A DNA stretch of 64,000 nt from Sideroxyarcus sp045866275. GTDB taxonomy: Bacteria > Pseudomonadota > Gammaproteobacteria > Burkholderiales > Gallionellaceae. The position numbers and the translations under genes are program-made. Numbering within the stretch: position 1 is the first letter of the stretch; each line of letters starts with the position of its first letter. The DNA lies in contig BAAFRX010000013.1 in NCBI GenBank assembly GCA_045866275.1, positions 1 through 64,000 on the forward strand. Reading direction: 5' to 3'. The notes under the pieces are model-generated. The model was given only the letters and a program-made list of their open reading frames with translations. It was not told the origin of the DNA and did not search any database. Positions 1-8,895 of this stretch are shown piece by piece.

Positions 1-154
1 AGTCATGCAGTGTTTGTGGAACACAGCCAATCTTCGGCGCAATCGATTCAATAGCCGCCCATTGCGATGGATACTCGTTGCGATGCTCTTGCACCATGCG
101 CACGGCGCGCTAGCGAACTTCGGGGGAATACTTCGGGGTGGGTTTCTTGTCCAT
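1..154 (-). pseudogene. IS3-family transposase OrfA, N-terminal part with premature amber stop
   Basis: Reading from the ATG at 152-154, the protein starts MDKKPTPKYSPEVR, then meets TAG at 110-112 (codon 15), then continues in the same frame with RAVRMVQEHRNEYPSQWAAI and ESIAPKIGCVPQTLHD up to the window edge. This is the helix-turn-helix start typical of IS3-group OrfA proteins, where a Glu or other residue normally sits in place of the stop. A GAG-to-TAG change is the simplest explanation. The gene is therefore probably inactive unless the stop is suppressed or translation restarts at the ATG six codons after it. Confidence 0.75.
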
Positions 155-207
155 AAGGGCTCCATTCTCTCAAGATTAGGAGCCTCCTCAAAACCCGGAG
201 CGATTCA
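1..207 (-). mobile_element. IS3-family insertion sequence, terminal part (cut by window edge)
   Basis: The minus strand carries the beginning of an IS3-family element. Its terminal inverted repeat appears to end at 207 (minus strand reads TGAATCGCTCCGGG, then TTTTGAGGAGGC), followed by the start of OrfA at 154. The rest, including OrfB and the other end, lies outside the window, so the target duplication cannot be checked. The insertion lies only 63 bp from the pyrG start codon and just upstream of the likely pyrG promoter. Confidence 0.75.
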
Positions 208-232
208 CACTGCGTTGCTGTCCCTTCTTCTT

Positions 233-261
233 TTGAGAGCTTGAACGATTTACGATACAAT
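233..261 (+). promoter_or_regulatory. Candidate sigma-70 promoter of pyrG
   Basis: TTGAGA (233-238) and TACAAT (256-261) are separated by exactly 17 bp. Transcription would be expected to start near 268, only about two bases before the pyrG ATG at 270, which would give an almost leaderless mRNA. No Shine-Dalgarno sequence is visible before the ATG. Confidence 0.55.
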
Positions 262-269
262 TGCACTCC

Positions 270-1916
270 ATGACCAAGTACATATTTATTACCGGCGGCG
301 TTGTTTCTTCTTTGGGAAAAGGTATCGCCGCCGCTTCCCTTGCGGCCATCCTCGAGTCGCGTGGTCTCAAGGTCACGATGCTCAAGCTGGACCCCTACAT
401 CAACGTCGATCCTGGAACGATGAGCCCGTTCCAGCATGGCGAGGTGTTTGTCACGGAAGATGGTGCCGAGACCGATCTGGACTTGGGGCATTACGAACGT
501 TTCATCTCGGCCAAGATGCGCAAGGCCAACAATTTTACCACCGGACAAATCTACGAAAGCGTGATTCGCAAGGAGCGGCGCGGCGAATATCTGGGGAAGA
601 CCGTGCAGGTGATTCCGCATATCACCAACGAGATTCAGACCTTCGTGGAGCGCGGTGCAGCTGCCTCGCTTGATGGCAAGGCGGATGTTGCCATCGTCGA
701 AATCGGCGGTACGGTTGGCGATATTGAGTCGCTGCCATTCCTTGAGGCGGCGCGACAGATGGGATTGCGCATGGGGCGACATGAGGTCGCCTATATCCAC
801 CTGACGCTGGTTCCCTACATTGCAACTGCAGGCGAACTGAAAACTAAACCAACGCAGCACAGCGTGCAGAAGCTGCGCGAGATTGGTATTTTCCCGACAG
901 CCTTGTTGTGCCGTGCGGATCGCCGCATACCGGACGACGAACGCGCCAAGATTTCGCTCTTCGCCAATGTGCGAGAAGACAGCGTTATTTCAATGTGGGA
1001 CGTGGATAGCATCTACAAAGTGCCGCAGATGCTGCATGAGCAGGGTTTGGACCGCATTATTTGCGAAGAGCTTGCCTTGAATGCGCCGCCCGCAGATTTG
1101 TCGGTGTGGCAAAACTTGATCAAGGCACAGGAGAATCAGCAACATGAAATCACGATCGGCATGGTCGGCAAATATGTTGATCTGACCGAATCGTACAAGT
1201 CTTTGATTGAAGCCTTGCGGCATGCGGGTATCCATACATCCACCCGCGTCAACATCGAATATCTGGATTCAGAAGTCATCGAGGTCGAAGGCACTGCAGG
1301 TTTAATAAACCTTGATGCGATCCTGGTGCCGGGTGGATTCGGCGTGCGCGGTACGGAAGGCAAAATTGCCGCGATTCAATATGCCCGAGAAAACAAGATA
1401 CCGTATCTTGGCATTTGCCTCGGCATGCAACTCGCCGTGATTGAATATGCCCGCCACGTGGCAGGGATGACAGATGCAAACAGTACCGAGTTCAATCTTG
1501 AAACCGAACATCCGGTGGTGGCGCTGATTACGGAATGGCTGGACCGCGATGGAAAAGTCGCCATGCGTAGCGCCGATTCCGACCTGGGCGGTACCATGCG
1601 ACTTGGTTCGCAACGCTGTCCGGTCAAGCCCAATACCATGGCGCAACGTATTTATGGCGACGAAGTGAACGAGCGTCACCGCCATCGCTACGAAGTGAAC
1701 AACCATTACGTTCCCGCCCTGGAAAAATCCGGATTGATTATTTCAGCACGCACCCCGTCGGAGGATTTGCCGGAGATGATGGAATTGCCGCAAAGCATGC
1801 ATCCCTGGTTCGTGGGCGTGCAGTTCCACCCTGAATTCACCTCGACCCCGCGTGTCGGCCACCCCCTATTCAAGGCGTATGTGCAAGCGGCAGTCAAGCG
1901 CAAGGAAGCCGCATGA
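270..1916 (+). CDS. pyrG: CTP synthase
   Basis: Amidates UTP to CTP using glutamine and ATP, the last step of pyrimidine nucleotide synthesis in the cytoplasm. The product is 548 residues, close to the usual 545. It starts MTKYIFITGGVVSSLGKG, the conserved synthetase P-loop, and has a C-terminal class I glutamine amidotransferase domain with GICLGMQ (nucleophile Cys about residue 383) and a late FHPE motif. I chose ATG 270 over the in-frame TTG at 261 because family members begin at this Met. The stop overlaps the kdsA start (ATGA), so the two are translationally coupled. Confidence 0.97.
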   Translation: MTKYIFITGGVVSSLGKGIAAASLAAILESRGLKVTMLKLDPYINVDPGTMSPFQHGEVFVTEDGAETDLDLGHYERFISAKMRKANNFTTGQIYESVIRKERRGEYLGKTVQVIPHITNEIQTFVERGAAASLDGKADVAIVEIGGTVGDIESLPFLEAARQMGLRMGRHEVAYIHLTLVPYIATAGELKTKPTQHSVQKLREIGIFPTALLCRADRRIPDDERAKISLFANVREDSVISMWDVDSIYKVPQMLHEQGLDRIICEELALNAPPADLSVWQNLIKAQENQQHEITIGMVGKYVDLTESYKSLIEALRHAGIHTSTRVNIEYLDSEVIEVEGTAGLINLDAILVPGGFGVRGTEGKIAAIQYARENKIPYLGICLGMQLAVIEYARHVAGMTDANSTEFNLETEHPVVALITEWLDRDGKVAMRSADSDLGGTMRLGSQRCPVKPNTMAQRIYGDEVNERHRHRYEVNNHYVPALEKSGLIISARTPSEDLPEMMELPQSMHPWFVGVQFHPEFTSTPRVGHPLFKAYVQAAVKRKEAA

Positions 1917-2764
1917 AACTGTGCAACTTTGATGTGGGTCTCCACAAGCCGCTATTCCTGATCGCCGGCCCCTGCGTGATTGAGTCCGAGCAGATGGCGC
2001 TGGATACGGCCGGGCAATTGAAGGAGATTTGCCAGAAGCTGGGCATTCCCTTCATCTACAAATCTTCCTACGACAAGGCGAATCGCAGCTCTGGCAAGAC
2101 CTTCCGCGGTTTTGGCATGGAAGCCGGATTGAAGATTCTGGACAAGGTAAAGAAACAGATCGGTGTTCCCGTGTTGACCGATGTGCACGATGAGGATGAG
2201 ATCGGGCCGGTGGCGGCTGTAGTCGATGTGTTGCAAACCCCCGCTTTTCTGTGTCGGCAAACTGACTTCATCCATGCGGTGGCGAAATCCGGCAAGCCGG
2301 TGAACATCAAGAAAGGCCAGTTCCTGTCGCCGTGGGACATGAAGAACGTGGTGGACAAGGCGCGTGAAGTGAGCGGCGGTGACACCATCATGGTGTGCGA
2401 GCGTGGCGCATCGTTTGGTTATAACAACCTGGTGTCGGACATGCGTTCGCTGGCCGTGATGCGCGAAACTGGTTGTCCGGTGGTTTTTGATGCCACCCAT
2501 TCAGTACAACTTCCGGGCGGGCAGGGTACGGCGAGCGGCGGGCAGCGTGAATTCGTGCCGGTGCTGGCGCGTGCCGCGGTTGCCGCAGGCGTGGCGGGCG
2601 TGTTCATGGAGACCCATCCGGATCCCGCTAAAGCATTGTCTGATGGGCCCAACGCATTTCCGTTGGGACATCTGCAGGAATTGTTGCAAACGCTCAAAGC
2701 GCTGGACGCCTTGGTCAAGCAGCAAGGTTTTATCGAAGAGAAATTTAACTTGAGAAATGTGTGA
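1913..2764 (+). CDS. kdsA: 3-deoxy-8-phosphooctulonate (KDO-8-P) synthase
   Basis: Condenses phosphoenolpyruvate with arabinose 5-phosphate to make KDO-8-P, the precursor of the lipopolysaccharide inner core. The 283-residue protein has the family start LFLIAGPCVIESEQM, the FKSSYDKANRSS-type segment (here YKSSYDKANRSS) and the late DATHSVQLPGG motif. It overlaps the pyrG stop by four bases and is followed closely by eno, the usual proteobacterial order. Presence of this gene implies a Gram-negative outer membrane with LPS. Confidence 0.97.
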   Translation: MKLCNFDVGLHKPLFLIAGPCVIESEQMALDTAGQLKEICQKLGIPFIYKSSYDKANRSSGKTFRGFGMEAGLKILDKVKKQIGVPVLTDVHDEDEIGPVAAVVDVLQTPAFLCRQTDFIHAVAKSGKPVNIKKGQFLSPWDMKNVVDKAREVSGGDTIMVCERGASFGYNNLVSDMRSLAVMRETGCPVVFDATHSVQLPGGQGTASGGQREFVPVLARAAVAAGVAGVFMETHPDPAKALSDGPNAFPLGHLQELLQTLKALDALVKQQGFIEEKFNLRNV

Positions 2765-2778
2765 GAGAAGGAACAAGA

Positions 2779-4062
2779 ATGAGTGCAATCGTTGATGTTG
2801 TAGCGCGTGAGATTCTGGATTCCCGTGGTAACCCCACGGTTGAGGCTGATGTGCTTTTGGAATCCGGCGTGATGGGCCGTGCGGCCGTGCCATCCGGCGC
2901 TTCGACCGGAACCAAGGAAGCCGTTGAACTGCGGGATGGTGATAAGCAGCGCTATCTGGGCAAGGGCGTGCTGAAGGCCGTTGAGAATGTGAATACCGAA
3001 ATCGCCGAAGCGATCATCGGTCTGGATGTTTCCGAGCAGGCGTTCATTGATCAAACCATGATTGATCTGGACGGCACGGCAACCAAAAGTCGCCTCGGCG
3101 CCAACGCCATTCTGGCCGTATCCATCGCAGCAGCAAAAGCAGCGGCGGAAGAATCCGGGCTGCCGCTGTATCGCTACCTCGGCGGCGCGGCGCGCATGGA
3201 AATGCCGGTGCCGATGATGAACGTCATCAATGGTGGCGCACATGCGACCGGCGGGGCTGACATGCAGGAATTCATGATTGTGCCGGTCGGCGCATCCAGC
3301 TTCCGCGAAGCGCTCCGCTGTGCAGCCGAAGTGTTCCATTCGCTCAAGGCGGTGTTGCACAAACGCGGATTGCCGACGACGGTCGGCGATGAAGGCGGTT
3401 TTGCACCGGCGCTGGGCTCGAACGAGGCGGCGCTGAAAGTCATCGTCGAAGCGATTGAAGCAGCGGGATATGTGCCCGGCACGGATGTGGCGATCGCCAT
3501 GGATCCGGCGGCATCTGAATTCTATCAGGATGGCCTCTATCACCTGAAAGCGGATGGAATGCAGCTGACCTCGCAGCAGATGGTCGATTTGTATGCGACC
3601 TGGGTGGACAAGTATCCTATCATTTCGATCGAGGACGGGATGAGCGAGCTGGATTGGCCGGGCTGGAAAATGTTGACCGAGCGCCTGGGCAAGCAGATTC
3701 AACTGGTCGGCGACGACGTCTTCGTGACCAACACCCGGATTTTGCGGGAAGGGATCAAGCAGGGCATCGCCAACTCCATCCTGATCAAGGTGAACCAGAT
3801 TGGCACGTTGACCGAGACCTTTGCTGCCATTGAAATGGCAAAACGCGCCGGATATACCGCCGTGATTTCGCACCGTTCCGGCGAAACCGAGGATTCCACC
3901 ATCGCCGATCTGGCCGTGGCGACCAACGTGATGCAGATCAAGTCCGGATCGTTGTCGCGCTCTGATCGTTTGGCGAAATACAACCAACTGCTGCGCATCG
4001 AGGAAGATCTCGGCGACAGCGCATCCTATCCCGGTCGCGAGGCTTTCTACCAGTTAAGCTAA
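2779..4062 (+). CDS. eno: Enolase (phosphopyruvate hydratase)
   Basis: Interconverts 2-phosphoglycerate and phosphoenolpyruvate in glycolysis; in many proteobacteria it is also a degradosome component. The protein has 427 residues, with DSRGNPTVEADV near the N-terminus, the substrate loop GASTGTKEAVELRDGD, the metal-site SIEDG and the signature LIKVNQIGTLTET, and the catalytic-Lys region VISHRSGETEDSTIADL. The ATG at 2779 is preceded by an AGAAGGA ribosome site; the upstream in-frame GTG at 2761 is unlikely. It supplies PEP, the substrate of kdsA just upstream and of aroF and aroA further along. Confidence 0.98.
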   Translation: MSAIVDVVAREILDSRGNPTVEADVLLESGVMGRAAVPSGASTGTKEAVELRDGDKQRYLGKGVLKAVENVNTEIAEAIIGLDVSEQAFIDQTMIDLDGTATKSRLGANAILAVSIAAAKAAAEESGLPLYRYLGGAARMEMPVPMMNVINGGAHATGGADMQEFMIVPVGASSFREALRCAAEVFHSLKAVLHKRGLPTTVGDEGGFAPALGSNEAALKVIVEAIEAAGYVPGTDVAIAMDPAASEFYQDGLYHLKADGMQLTSQQMVDLYATWVDKYPIISIEDGMSELDWPGWKMLTERLGKQIQLVGDDVFVTNTRILREGIKQGIANSILIKVNQIGTLTETFAAIEMAKRAGYTAVISHRSGETEDSTIADLAVATNVMQIKSGSLSRSDRLAKYNQLLRIEEDLGDSASYPGREAFYQLS

Positions 4063-4089
4063 ACCTGGTTGGTTTCGAGGGGGCGTTCC

Positions 4090-4410
4090 GTGCGTGCCGT
4101 CACCTATTTCCTGCTCTCCCTTGTCATTTTGTTGCAGTACCCGCTATGGTTCGGCAAGGGCAGCTGGTTGAAGGTGTGGGATGTCAATCAAAAACTCGAA
4201 ACGCAAAAAACCATCAACGACCAGGCGCAGCAGCGCAACGCCGCCCTCGATGCAGAAGTACGCGATCTGAAACGCGGGACCGATGCCATCGAGGAGCGCG
4301 CGCGCAGCGAACTCGGGATGGTCAAACAAGGCGAGATATTTGTTCAGATCATCGAGGGTGCCGCAACTTCATCGGTTTCAGCACCGCCGACCGCAAGCAC
4401 GCTCAAGTAA
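4090..4410 (+). CDS. ftsB: Cell division protein FtsB
   Basis: Small bitopic inner-membrane protein of the FtsQLB divisome subcomplex. The 106-residue product has a short N-terminus, one transmembrane helix (about residues 4-21, VTYFLLSLVILLQYPLWFG), then a periplasmic coiled coil rich in Leu and charged residues containing NAALDAEVRDLKRG, and the typical ARSELGMVKQGEIF segment. I chose GTG 4090, preceded by GAGGGGG, over the in-frame TTG at 4069. Its last eight bases overlap the 3' end of the convergent pgm gene. Confidence 0.93.
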   Translation: MRAVTYFLLSLVILLQYPLWFGKGSWLKVWDVNQKLETQKTINDQAQQRNAALDAEVRDLKRGTDAIEERARSELGMVKQGEIFVQIIEGAATSSVSAPPTASTLK

Positions 4411-6034
4411 TGACCGTCGGCTGCTCGCGCCCGGTGCGCGTTTGCAGATCGGAGATGTTCAAGGCGATCTGAATCAGGCTCTGCAACGCTTCTTGCGCAT
4501 CCAGATGATGACGCGCGACATCTGCCTCGAAGGCTTCCAGATACACGCGCAACGTCGCCCCTTCCGTGCCTGTGCCGGAAAGACGGAAAATGATGCGCGA
4601 GCCATCGCTGAACAGAATGCGGATGCCCTGGTTTGTGCTGACACTGCCGTCCACCGGATCGGTGTAGCTAAAATCATCGCAGGTCTGCACCGTGTAAGGG
4701 CCAAACGATTTTCCGGTCAGTGCGGCGAAATTGCCGCGCAAATGCTGCATGACCCCGTTGGCGGCATCGCTCGGGATCGCTTCGTAGTCGTAGCGCGAAT
4801 AGAAGTTTCGGCCATATTGCGCCCAATGTTCGCGCACGATGGTTTCAACCGGCTGTTTGCGTGCGGCAAGAATGTTGAGCCAGAACAGCACGGCCCACAG
4901 CCCATCCTTTTCCCGCACATGGTCGGAGCCGGTGCCAAAACTTTCCTCTCCGCACAGGGTGACTTTGCCCGCATCCATCAGGTTGCCGAAAAATTTCCAC
5001 CCGGTCGGGGTTTCGAAGCAGGGAATGTTCAGCGCCCGGGCGACGCGATCCGCCGCCGCGCTGGTCGGCATCGAGCGGGCGATTCCCGCCAGACCTTTGC
5101 GATAGCCGGGCGCCAAGGTGGCATTCGCGGCGATGACGGCCAGGCTGTCGGAGGGCGTTACAAAGAAACGCTGACCGAGAATCATGTTGCGGTCGCCATC
5201 GCCATCCGAGGCGGCACCGAAATCCGGCGCATTCTGCCCAAACATGATTTCCACCAGATCGTGCGCGTAAGTCAGATTGGGGTCGGGGTGGCCATTGCCG
5301 AAGTCTTCCAGCGGGACTGCATTCATCACGCTGGCGGCGGGCGCGCCGAGGCGGTTAACGAAAATCTCCCTGGCGTAGGGTCCTGTCACCGCGTGCATCG
5401 CGTCGAACTGTATGCGGAAGCCGCCTTGCAGCAGGGAGCGAATGGCACCGAAGTCGAACAGGGATTCCATCAGCCCGGCGTAGTCGGCGACCGCATCGAT
5501 CACTTCCACCTGCAGTGCGCCGAGCCTGGTCGAGCCCGTGCTATCCAGCGGTACATCGGCGGCATCGAGGATGCGGTATTCCGCAAGGACCTTGCTTCTG
5601 GCAAAAATGGCTTCGGTGACGGTCTCGGTTGCCGGGCCGCCGTTGTTGCCGTTGTACTTGATGCCGAAGTCGCCGTCAGGGCCGCCCGGGTTGTGACTGG
5701 CCGACAGGATGATGCCGCCATAAGTCTGGTATTTGCGGATGATGTTGGAAGCTGCGGGCGTGGAGAGAATTCCGCCCTGGCCGACCAGTACCTTGCCAAA
5801 TCCGTTGGCGGCCGCCATTTTCAGAATGGTCTGGATCGCCGTGCGGTTGTAGAACCGTCCATCGCCGCCCACCACCAGGGTCGCTCCTTGGGGTGCGGCG
5901 ATCGTGTCGAAAATGCTCTGTACGAAATTTTCCAGATAGTGCGGTTTCTGGAACACCTTGACCTTCTTGCGCAAACCGGAAGTGCCGGGTTTCTGATCGG
6001 GAAAGGGTTGGGAGGCGACAGTACGGATTGGCAT
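4403..6034 (-). CDS. pgm: Phosphoglucomutase, alpha-D-glucose phosphate specific
   Basis: Interconverts glucose 1-phosphate and glucose 6-phosphate, feeding glycogen, UDP-glucose and cell-envelope sugars. The 543-residue protein is of the eukaryotic PGM1-like short type: it starts with FPDQKPGTSGLRKKVKVF, carries the phosphoserine loop ILSASHNPGG, the metal loop SDGDGDRNM and the sugar-binding GEESFGTGSDH, and ends with a phosphate-binding RLSGTGTEGATLRVY segment. It is transcribed against ftsB, overlapping it by eight bases, and is divergent from recQ. Confidence 0.95.
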   Translation of the reverse strand: MPIRTVASQPFPDQKPGTSGLRKKVKVFQKPHYLENFVQSIFDTIAAPQGATLVVGGDGRFYNRTAIQTILKMAAANGFGKVLVGQGGILSTPAASNIIRKYQTYGGIILSASHNPGGPDGDFGIKYNGNNGGPATETVTEAIFARSKVLAEYRILDAADVPLDSTGSTRLGALQVEVIDAVADYAGLMESLFDFGAIRSLLQGGFRIQFDAMHAVTGPYAREIFVNRLGAPAASVMNAVPLEDFGNGHPDPNLTYAHDLVEIMFGQNAPDFGAASDGDGDRNMILGQRFFVTPSDSLAVIAANATLAPGYRKGLAGIARSMPTSAAADRVARALNIPCFETPTGWKFFGNLMDAGKVTLCGEESFGTGSDHVREKDGLWAVLFWLNILAARKQPVETIVREHWAQYGRNFYSRYDYEAIPSDAANGVMQHLRGNFAALTGKSFGPYTVQTCDDFSYTDPVDGSVSTNQGIRILFSDGSRIIFRLSGTGTEGATLRVYLEAFEADVARHHLDAQEALQSLIQIALNISDLQTRTGREQPTVIT

Positions 6035-6161
6035 AAATTTCTCCTCTGGGCAATTGAATTATTTTTAATTTTTTGATCATACCACCGTGAGCGCACGAAT
6101 GCCCCAAGCCCGGTCCGGGTACGGTAAGCTTCGCGGCTTCTGGCAGCTTGATTGACTTACG

Positions 6162-8000
6162 ATGACACCGGGTACCCCGCAGCAGATTCTGCACGACATT
6201 TTCGGTTACGCCACTTTTCGCGGCGAGCAGCAGGCCGTCATTGGGCATCTGGTTTCCGGCGGCGATGCACTGGTGCTGATGCCCACCGGTGGCGGCAAGT
6301 CGCTGTGCTACCAGATACCCGCATTGGTGCGGGCGGGCGTCGGCATCGTGGTTTCGCCGCTGATCGCCCTGATGCAGGATCAGGTGGACGCGCTCAAACA
6401 ACTCGGGGTTGCTGCCGCCTTTCTCAATTCCAGCCTGGAAGCCGAAGAGGCACGCGAGGTTTCGCGGCAACTGATGCGCGGCGAATTGAAACTGCTGTAC
6501 GTCGCGCCGGAACGGCTGATGACGGAAGGGTTCCTCAACCTTGTGGAGCGTTTGCAACAGGAAAACAAAATTGCCCTGTTCGCCATCGACGAAGCGCACT
6601 GCGTCTCGCAATGGGGCCACGATTTCCGTCCGGAATACCGTGCGCTGACCATATTGCACGAGCGATTTCCCCAAGTGCCGCGCATCGCGCTCACCGCCAC
6701 GGCCGATGCGCCGACGCGGCGCGAGATTATCGAGCGCCTGAAGCTCGAAAGCGCGCGGCAATTTGTCTCCAGCTTTGATCGCCCCAACATCCGCTATCGC
6801 GTAACCCTCAAGGATAACGCGCGCAAACAATTGCAGGCCTTTATCGAAGCCGAGCATCCCGACGATGCAGGCATCGTGTATTGTCTGTCGCGCAAGAAAG
6901 TGGAGGAGACCGCCGCCTGGCTGCAACAGCAGGGATGGGATGCCTTGCCGTATCACGCCGGGCTGGACGCAGCCACGCGCAACGCAAACCAGAAACGCTT
7001 CCTGCGCGAGGAAGGCGTGATCATGGTCGCCACGGTCGCCTTCGGCATGGGCATCGACAAGCCCAACGTGCGCTTCGTCGCCCATCTCGACCTGCCCAAG
7101 AGCATGGAAGGCTACTACCAGGAGACCGGGCGGGCAGGGCGCGACGGACTGCCCGCCGATGCCTGGATGGCCTACGGTCTGGGCGATGTCGTTTCCATGC
7201 GCCAGATGCTGCTGTCAGGTGATGCGCCCGAGGAGCGCAAGCGCGTCGAGTTGCAAAAGCTGGATGCCTTGCTCGGCTTCTGCGAATCCACCGCCTGCCG
7301 CCACCAGACCCTCCTGCACTACTTTGGCGAAGAACATCCGGGCGCTTGCGGCCAGTGCGACAACTGTCTGTCGCCGGTGGATACCTGGAATGCCACCGAG
7401 GCCGCGCGGATGGCGCTGTCCTGCGTTTATCGCACCGGACAGCGCTTCGGGGTCGTGCACCTCATCGACGTGCTGCTGTGGAAAACCACGCCCAAGGTCG
7501 AACAATTCAACCACCACCAACTTTCGGTTTTCGGCATCGGCAAGGAACTGGCGCAGCAGCAATGGAGCAGCGTCTATCGCCAGCTCGTTGCCGCCGGATT
7601 CATCAATGTGGACATCGAAGGTTATGGCGGGCTAAAGCTCACCGAAGCCGCGCGCCCGGTTCTGCGCGGCGAACAGGAAGTCTGGCTGCGCCGCGATGCC
7701 GCACCCGCCAGGCGCACCGGCAGCAAGGCAGAGCGCGGCTCGCGGCTGCGCGAAGCATTCGCGGGTGCCAACGAAGACCCGCTGTGGCAGGCACTCAAGG
7801 CCAAACGCATGGAACTGGCCCGCGAGCAGGGCGTGCCGCCTTACGTCATTTTTCATGACAGCACCCTGCTGGAAATTCTGCACCGCAAACCGCAGACGCT
7901 GGATGCGATGGGGGAGATCGGCGGGATTGGCCAGGCCAAGCGGGCAAAGTATGGCGAGGCCTTTTTGCAGGTAGTGGAGGACGCTGCGAACGGCAGATGA
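6162..8000 (+). CDS. recQ: ATP-dependent DNA helicase RecQ
   Basis: A 3'-5' superfamily 2 DNA helicase for recombination and replication-fork repair. In the 612 residues one sees the Q-motif region FRGEQQAVI, Walker A PTGGGKS (about residue 45), Walker B DEAH with the RecQ loop CVSQWGHDFRPEY, motif VI with YYQETGRAGRDG, the zinc-binding cysteines FC...AC...CGQCDNC of the RecQ-C domain, a winged helix, and a C-terminal HRDC domain. Length matches the family (E. coli 609). No strong ribosome site precedes ATG 6162. Confidence 0.96.
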   Translation: MTPGTPQQILHDIFGYATFRGEQQAVIGHLVSGGDALVLMPTGGGKSLCYQIPALVRAGVGIVVSPLIALMQDQVDALKQLGVAAAFLNSSLEAEEAREVSRQLMRGELKLLYVAPERLMTEGFLNLVERLQQENKIALFAIDEAHCVSQWGHDFRPEYRALTILHERFPQVPRIALTATADAPTRREIIERLKLESARQFVSSFDRPNIRYRVTLKDNARKQLQAFIEAEHPDDAGIVYCLSRKKVEETAAWLQQQGWDALPYHAGLDAATRNANQKRFLREEGVIMVATVAFGMGIDKPNVRFVAHLDLPKSMEGYYQETGRAGRDGLPADAWMAYGLGDVVSMRQMLLSGDAPEERKRVELQKLDALLGFCESTACRHQTLLHYFGEEHPGACGQCDNCLSPVDTWNATEAARMALSCVYRTGQRFGVVHLIDVLLWKTTPKVEQFNHHQLSVFGIGKELAQQQWSSVYRQLVAAGFINVDIEGYGGLKLTEAARPVLRGEQEVWLRRDAAPARRTGSKAERGSRLREAFAGANEDPLWQALKAKRMELAREQGVPPYVIFHDSTLLEILHRKPQTLDAMGEIGGIGQAKRAKYGEAFLQVVEDAANGR

Positions 8001-8087
8001 CAGCCGCAAACATTGAAGCGCGTCGATAGATAGGGCAAGATGCGCGACCTGACGAATTCGTAATAACCAAGCTTAAAGAGAACAGAC

Positions 8088-8792
8088 ATGGGCGCACAGT
8101 GGAAATCGAAACACAAGGAACTCGCGGCGAACGCGAAAGGTAAAATATTTGGCAAGCTCGCCAAGGAAATCATGGTCGCAGCGCGCGGTGGCGCAGACCC
8201 GTCCAGCAACTCCCGCCTGCGCCTCGTGGTCGAACAGGCCAAAAAAGCTTCCATGCCCAAGGAAACGCTGGATCGCGCCATCAAGAAAGGTGCCGGCCTG
8301 CTCGATGACGGCGCACAACTGGAACGCCTGGTGTACGAAGGCTTTGCACCGCACCGCGTCCCCATCATCGTAGAATGCCTGTCGGAAAACACCAACCGCA
8401 CCCGCTCCAGCATGAACGTGCTGTTCCGCAAAGGACAACTCGGTGCCGAAGGTTCCGTCTCGTGGGACTTCAGCTACGTCGGCATGATCGAAGCGACCCC
8501 GACCGCAAAAGAGGCCGACGCGGAAGTGGCCGCCATCGAAGCCGGTGCGCAAGACCTGGAACCTTCCGAAGACGGCGCCACCTTGTTCATCACCGACACC
8601 AGCGATCTGGATGCCGTGTGCAAAGCTCTTCCTGCACAAGGCTTCACCGTCGTCTCTGCACAACTGGGCTATCGGCCGAAGAATCCGGTCACGCTTGCCA
8701 GCGACGCCGAACGCGAAGAAGTGGAAGCGTTTCTGGAAGCCATGGATGCGGATGATGATGTGCAGAACGTTTATGTGGGGTTGGCGGGGTAA
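8088..8792 (+). CDS. YebC/PmpR-family protein (probable transcription or translation regulator)
   Basis: The 234-residue protein begins MGAQWKSKHKELAANAKGK and continues with the family's FGKLAKEIMVAARGG and MPKETLDRAIKKG segments, ending with an acidic tail. YebC/PmpR proteins were described as DNA-binding repressors; more recent work links the family to translation of proline stretches, which would fit with EF-P nearby, but that link is inference. The start differs from canonical YebC (MAGHSKW), so this may be the second paralogue found in many betaproteobacteria. Single gene between recQ and the kinase-like pair. Confidence 0.88.
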   Translation: MGAQWKSKHKELAANAKGKIFGKLAKEIMVAARGGADPSSNSRLRLVVEQAKKASMPKETLDRAIKKGAGLLDDGAQLERLVYEGFAPHRVPIIVECLSENTNRTRSSMNVLFRKGQLGAEGSVSWDFSYVGMIEATPTAKEADAEVAAIEAGAQDLEPSEDGATLFITDTSDLDAVCKALPAQGFTVVSAQLGYRPKNPVTLASDAEREEVEAFLEAMDADDDVQNVYVGLAG

Positions 8793-8895
8793 CAGTCAAA
8801 GTGCAAAACCTTGAATCGCGTCATCACACCCTTCTTGCATCGCGGCTGAAAATTATCGTAGGCTCCCGCTCATATCAAAATTTGGGTTACATCGA

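Noticed and set aside
84..95. Possible second start of OrfA after the amber codon
   Set aside because: The ATG at codon 20 has no ribosome site and would lose part of the helix-turn-helix; treated as pseudogene instead.
48..860. Long minus-strand open frame across the start of pyrG
   Set aside because: It is a shadow of pyrG in another frame beyond position 207; only 1-154 on a different minus frame has family similarity.
4283..6076. 597-codon plus-strand open frame opposite pgm
   Set aside because: It has no recognisable motif, while the minus strand encodes a full phosphoglucomutase with all active-site loops.
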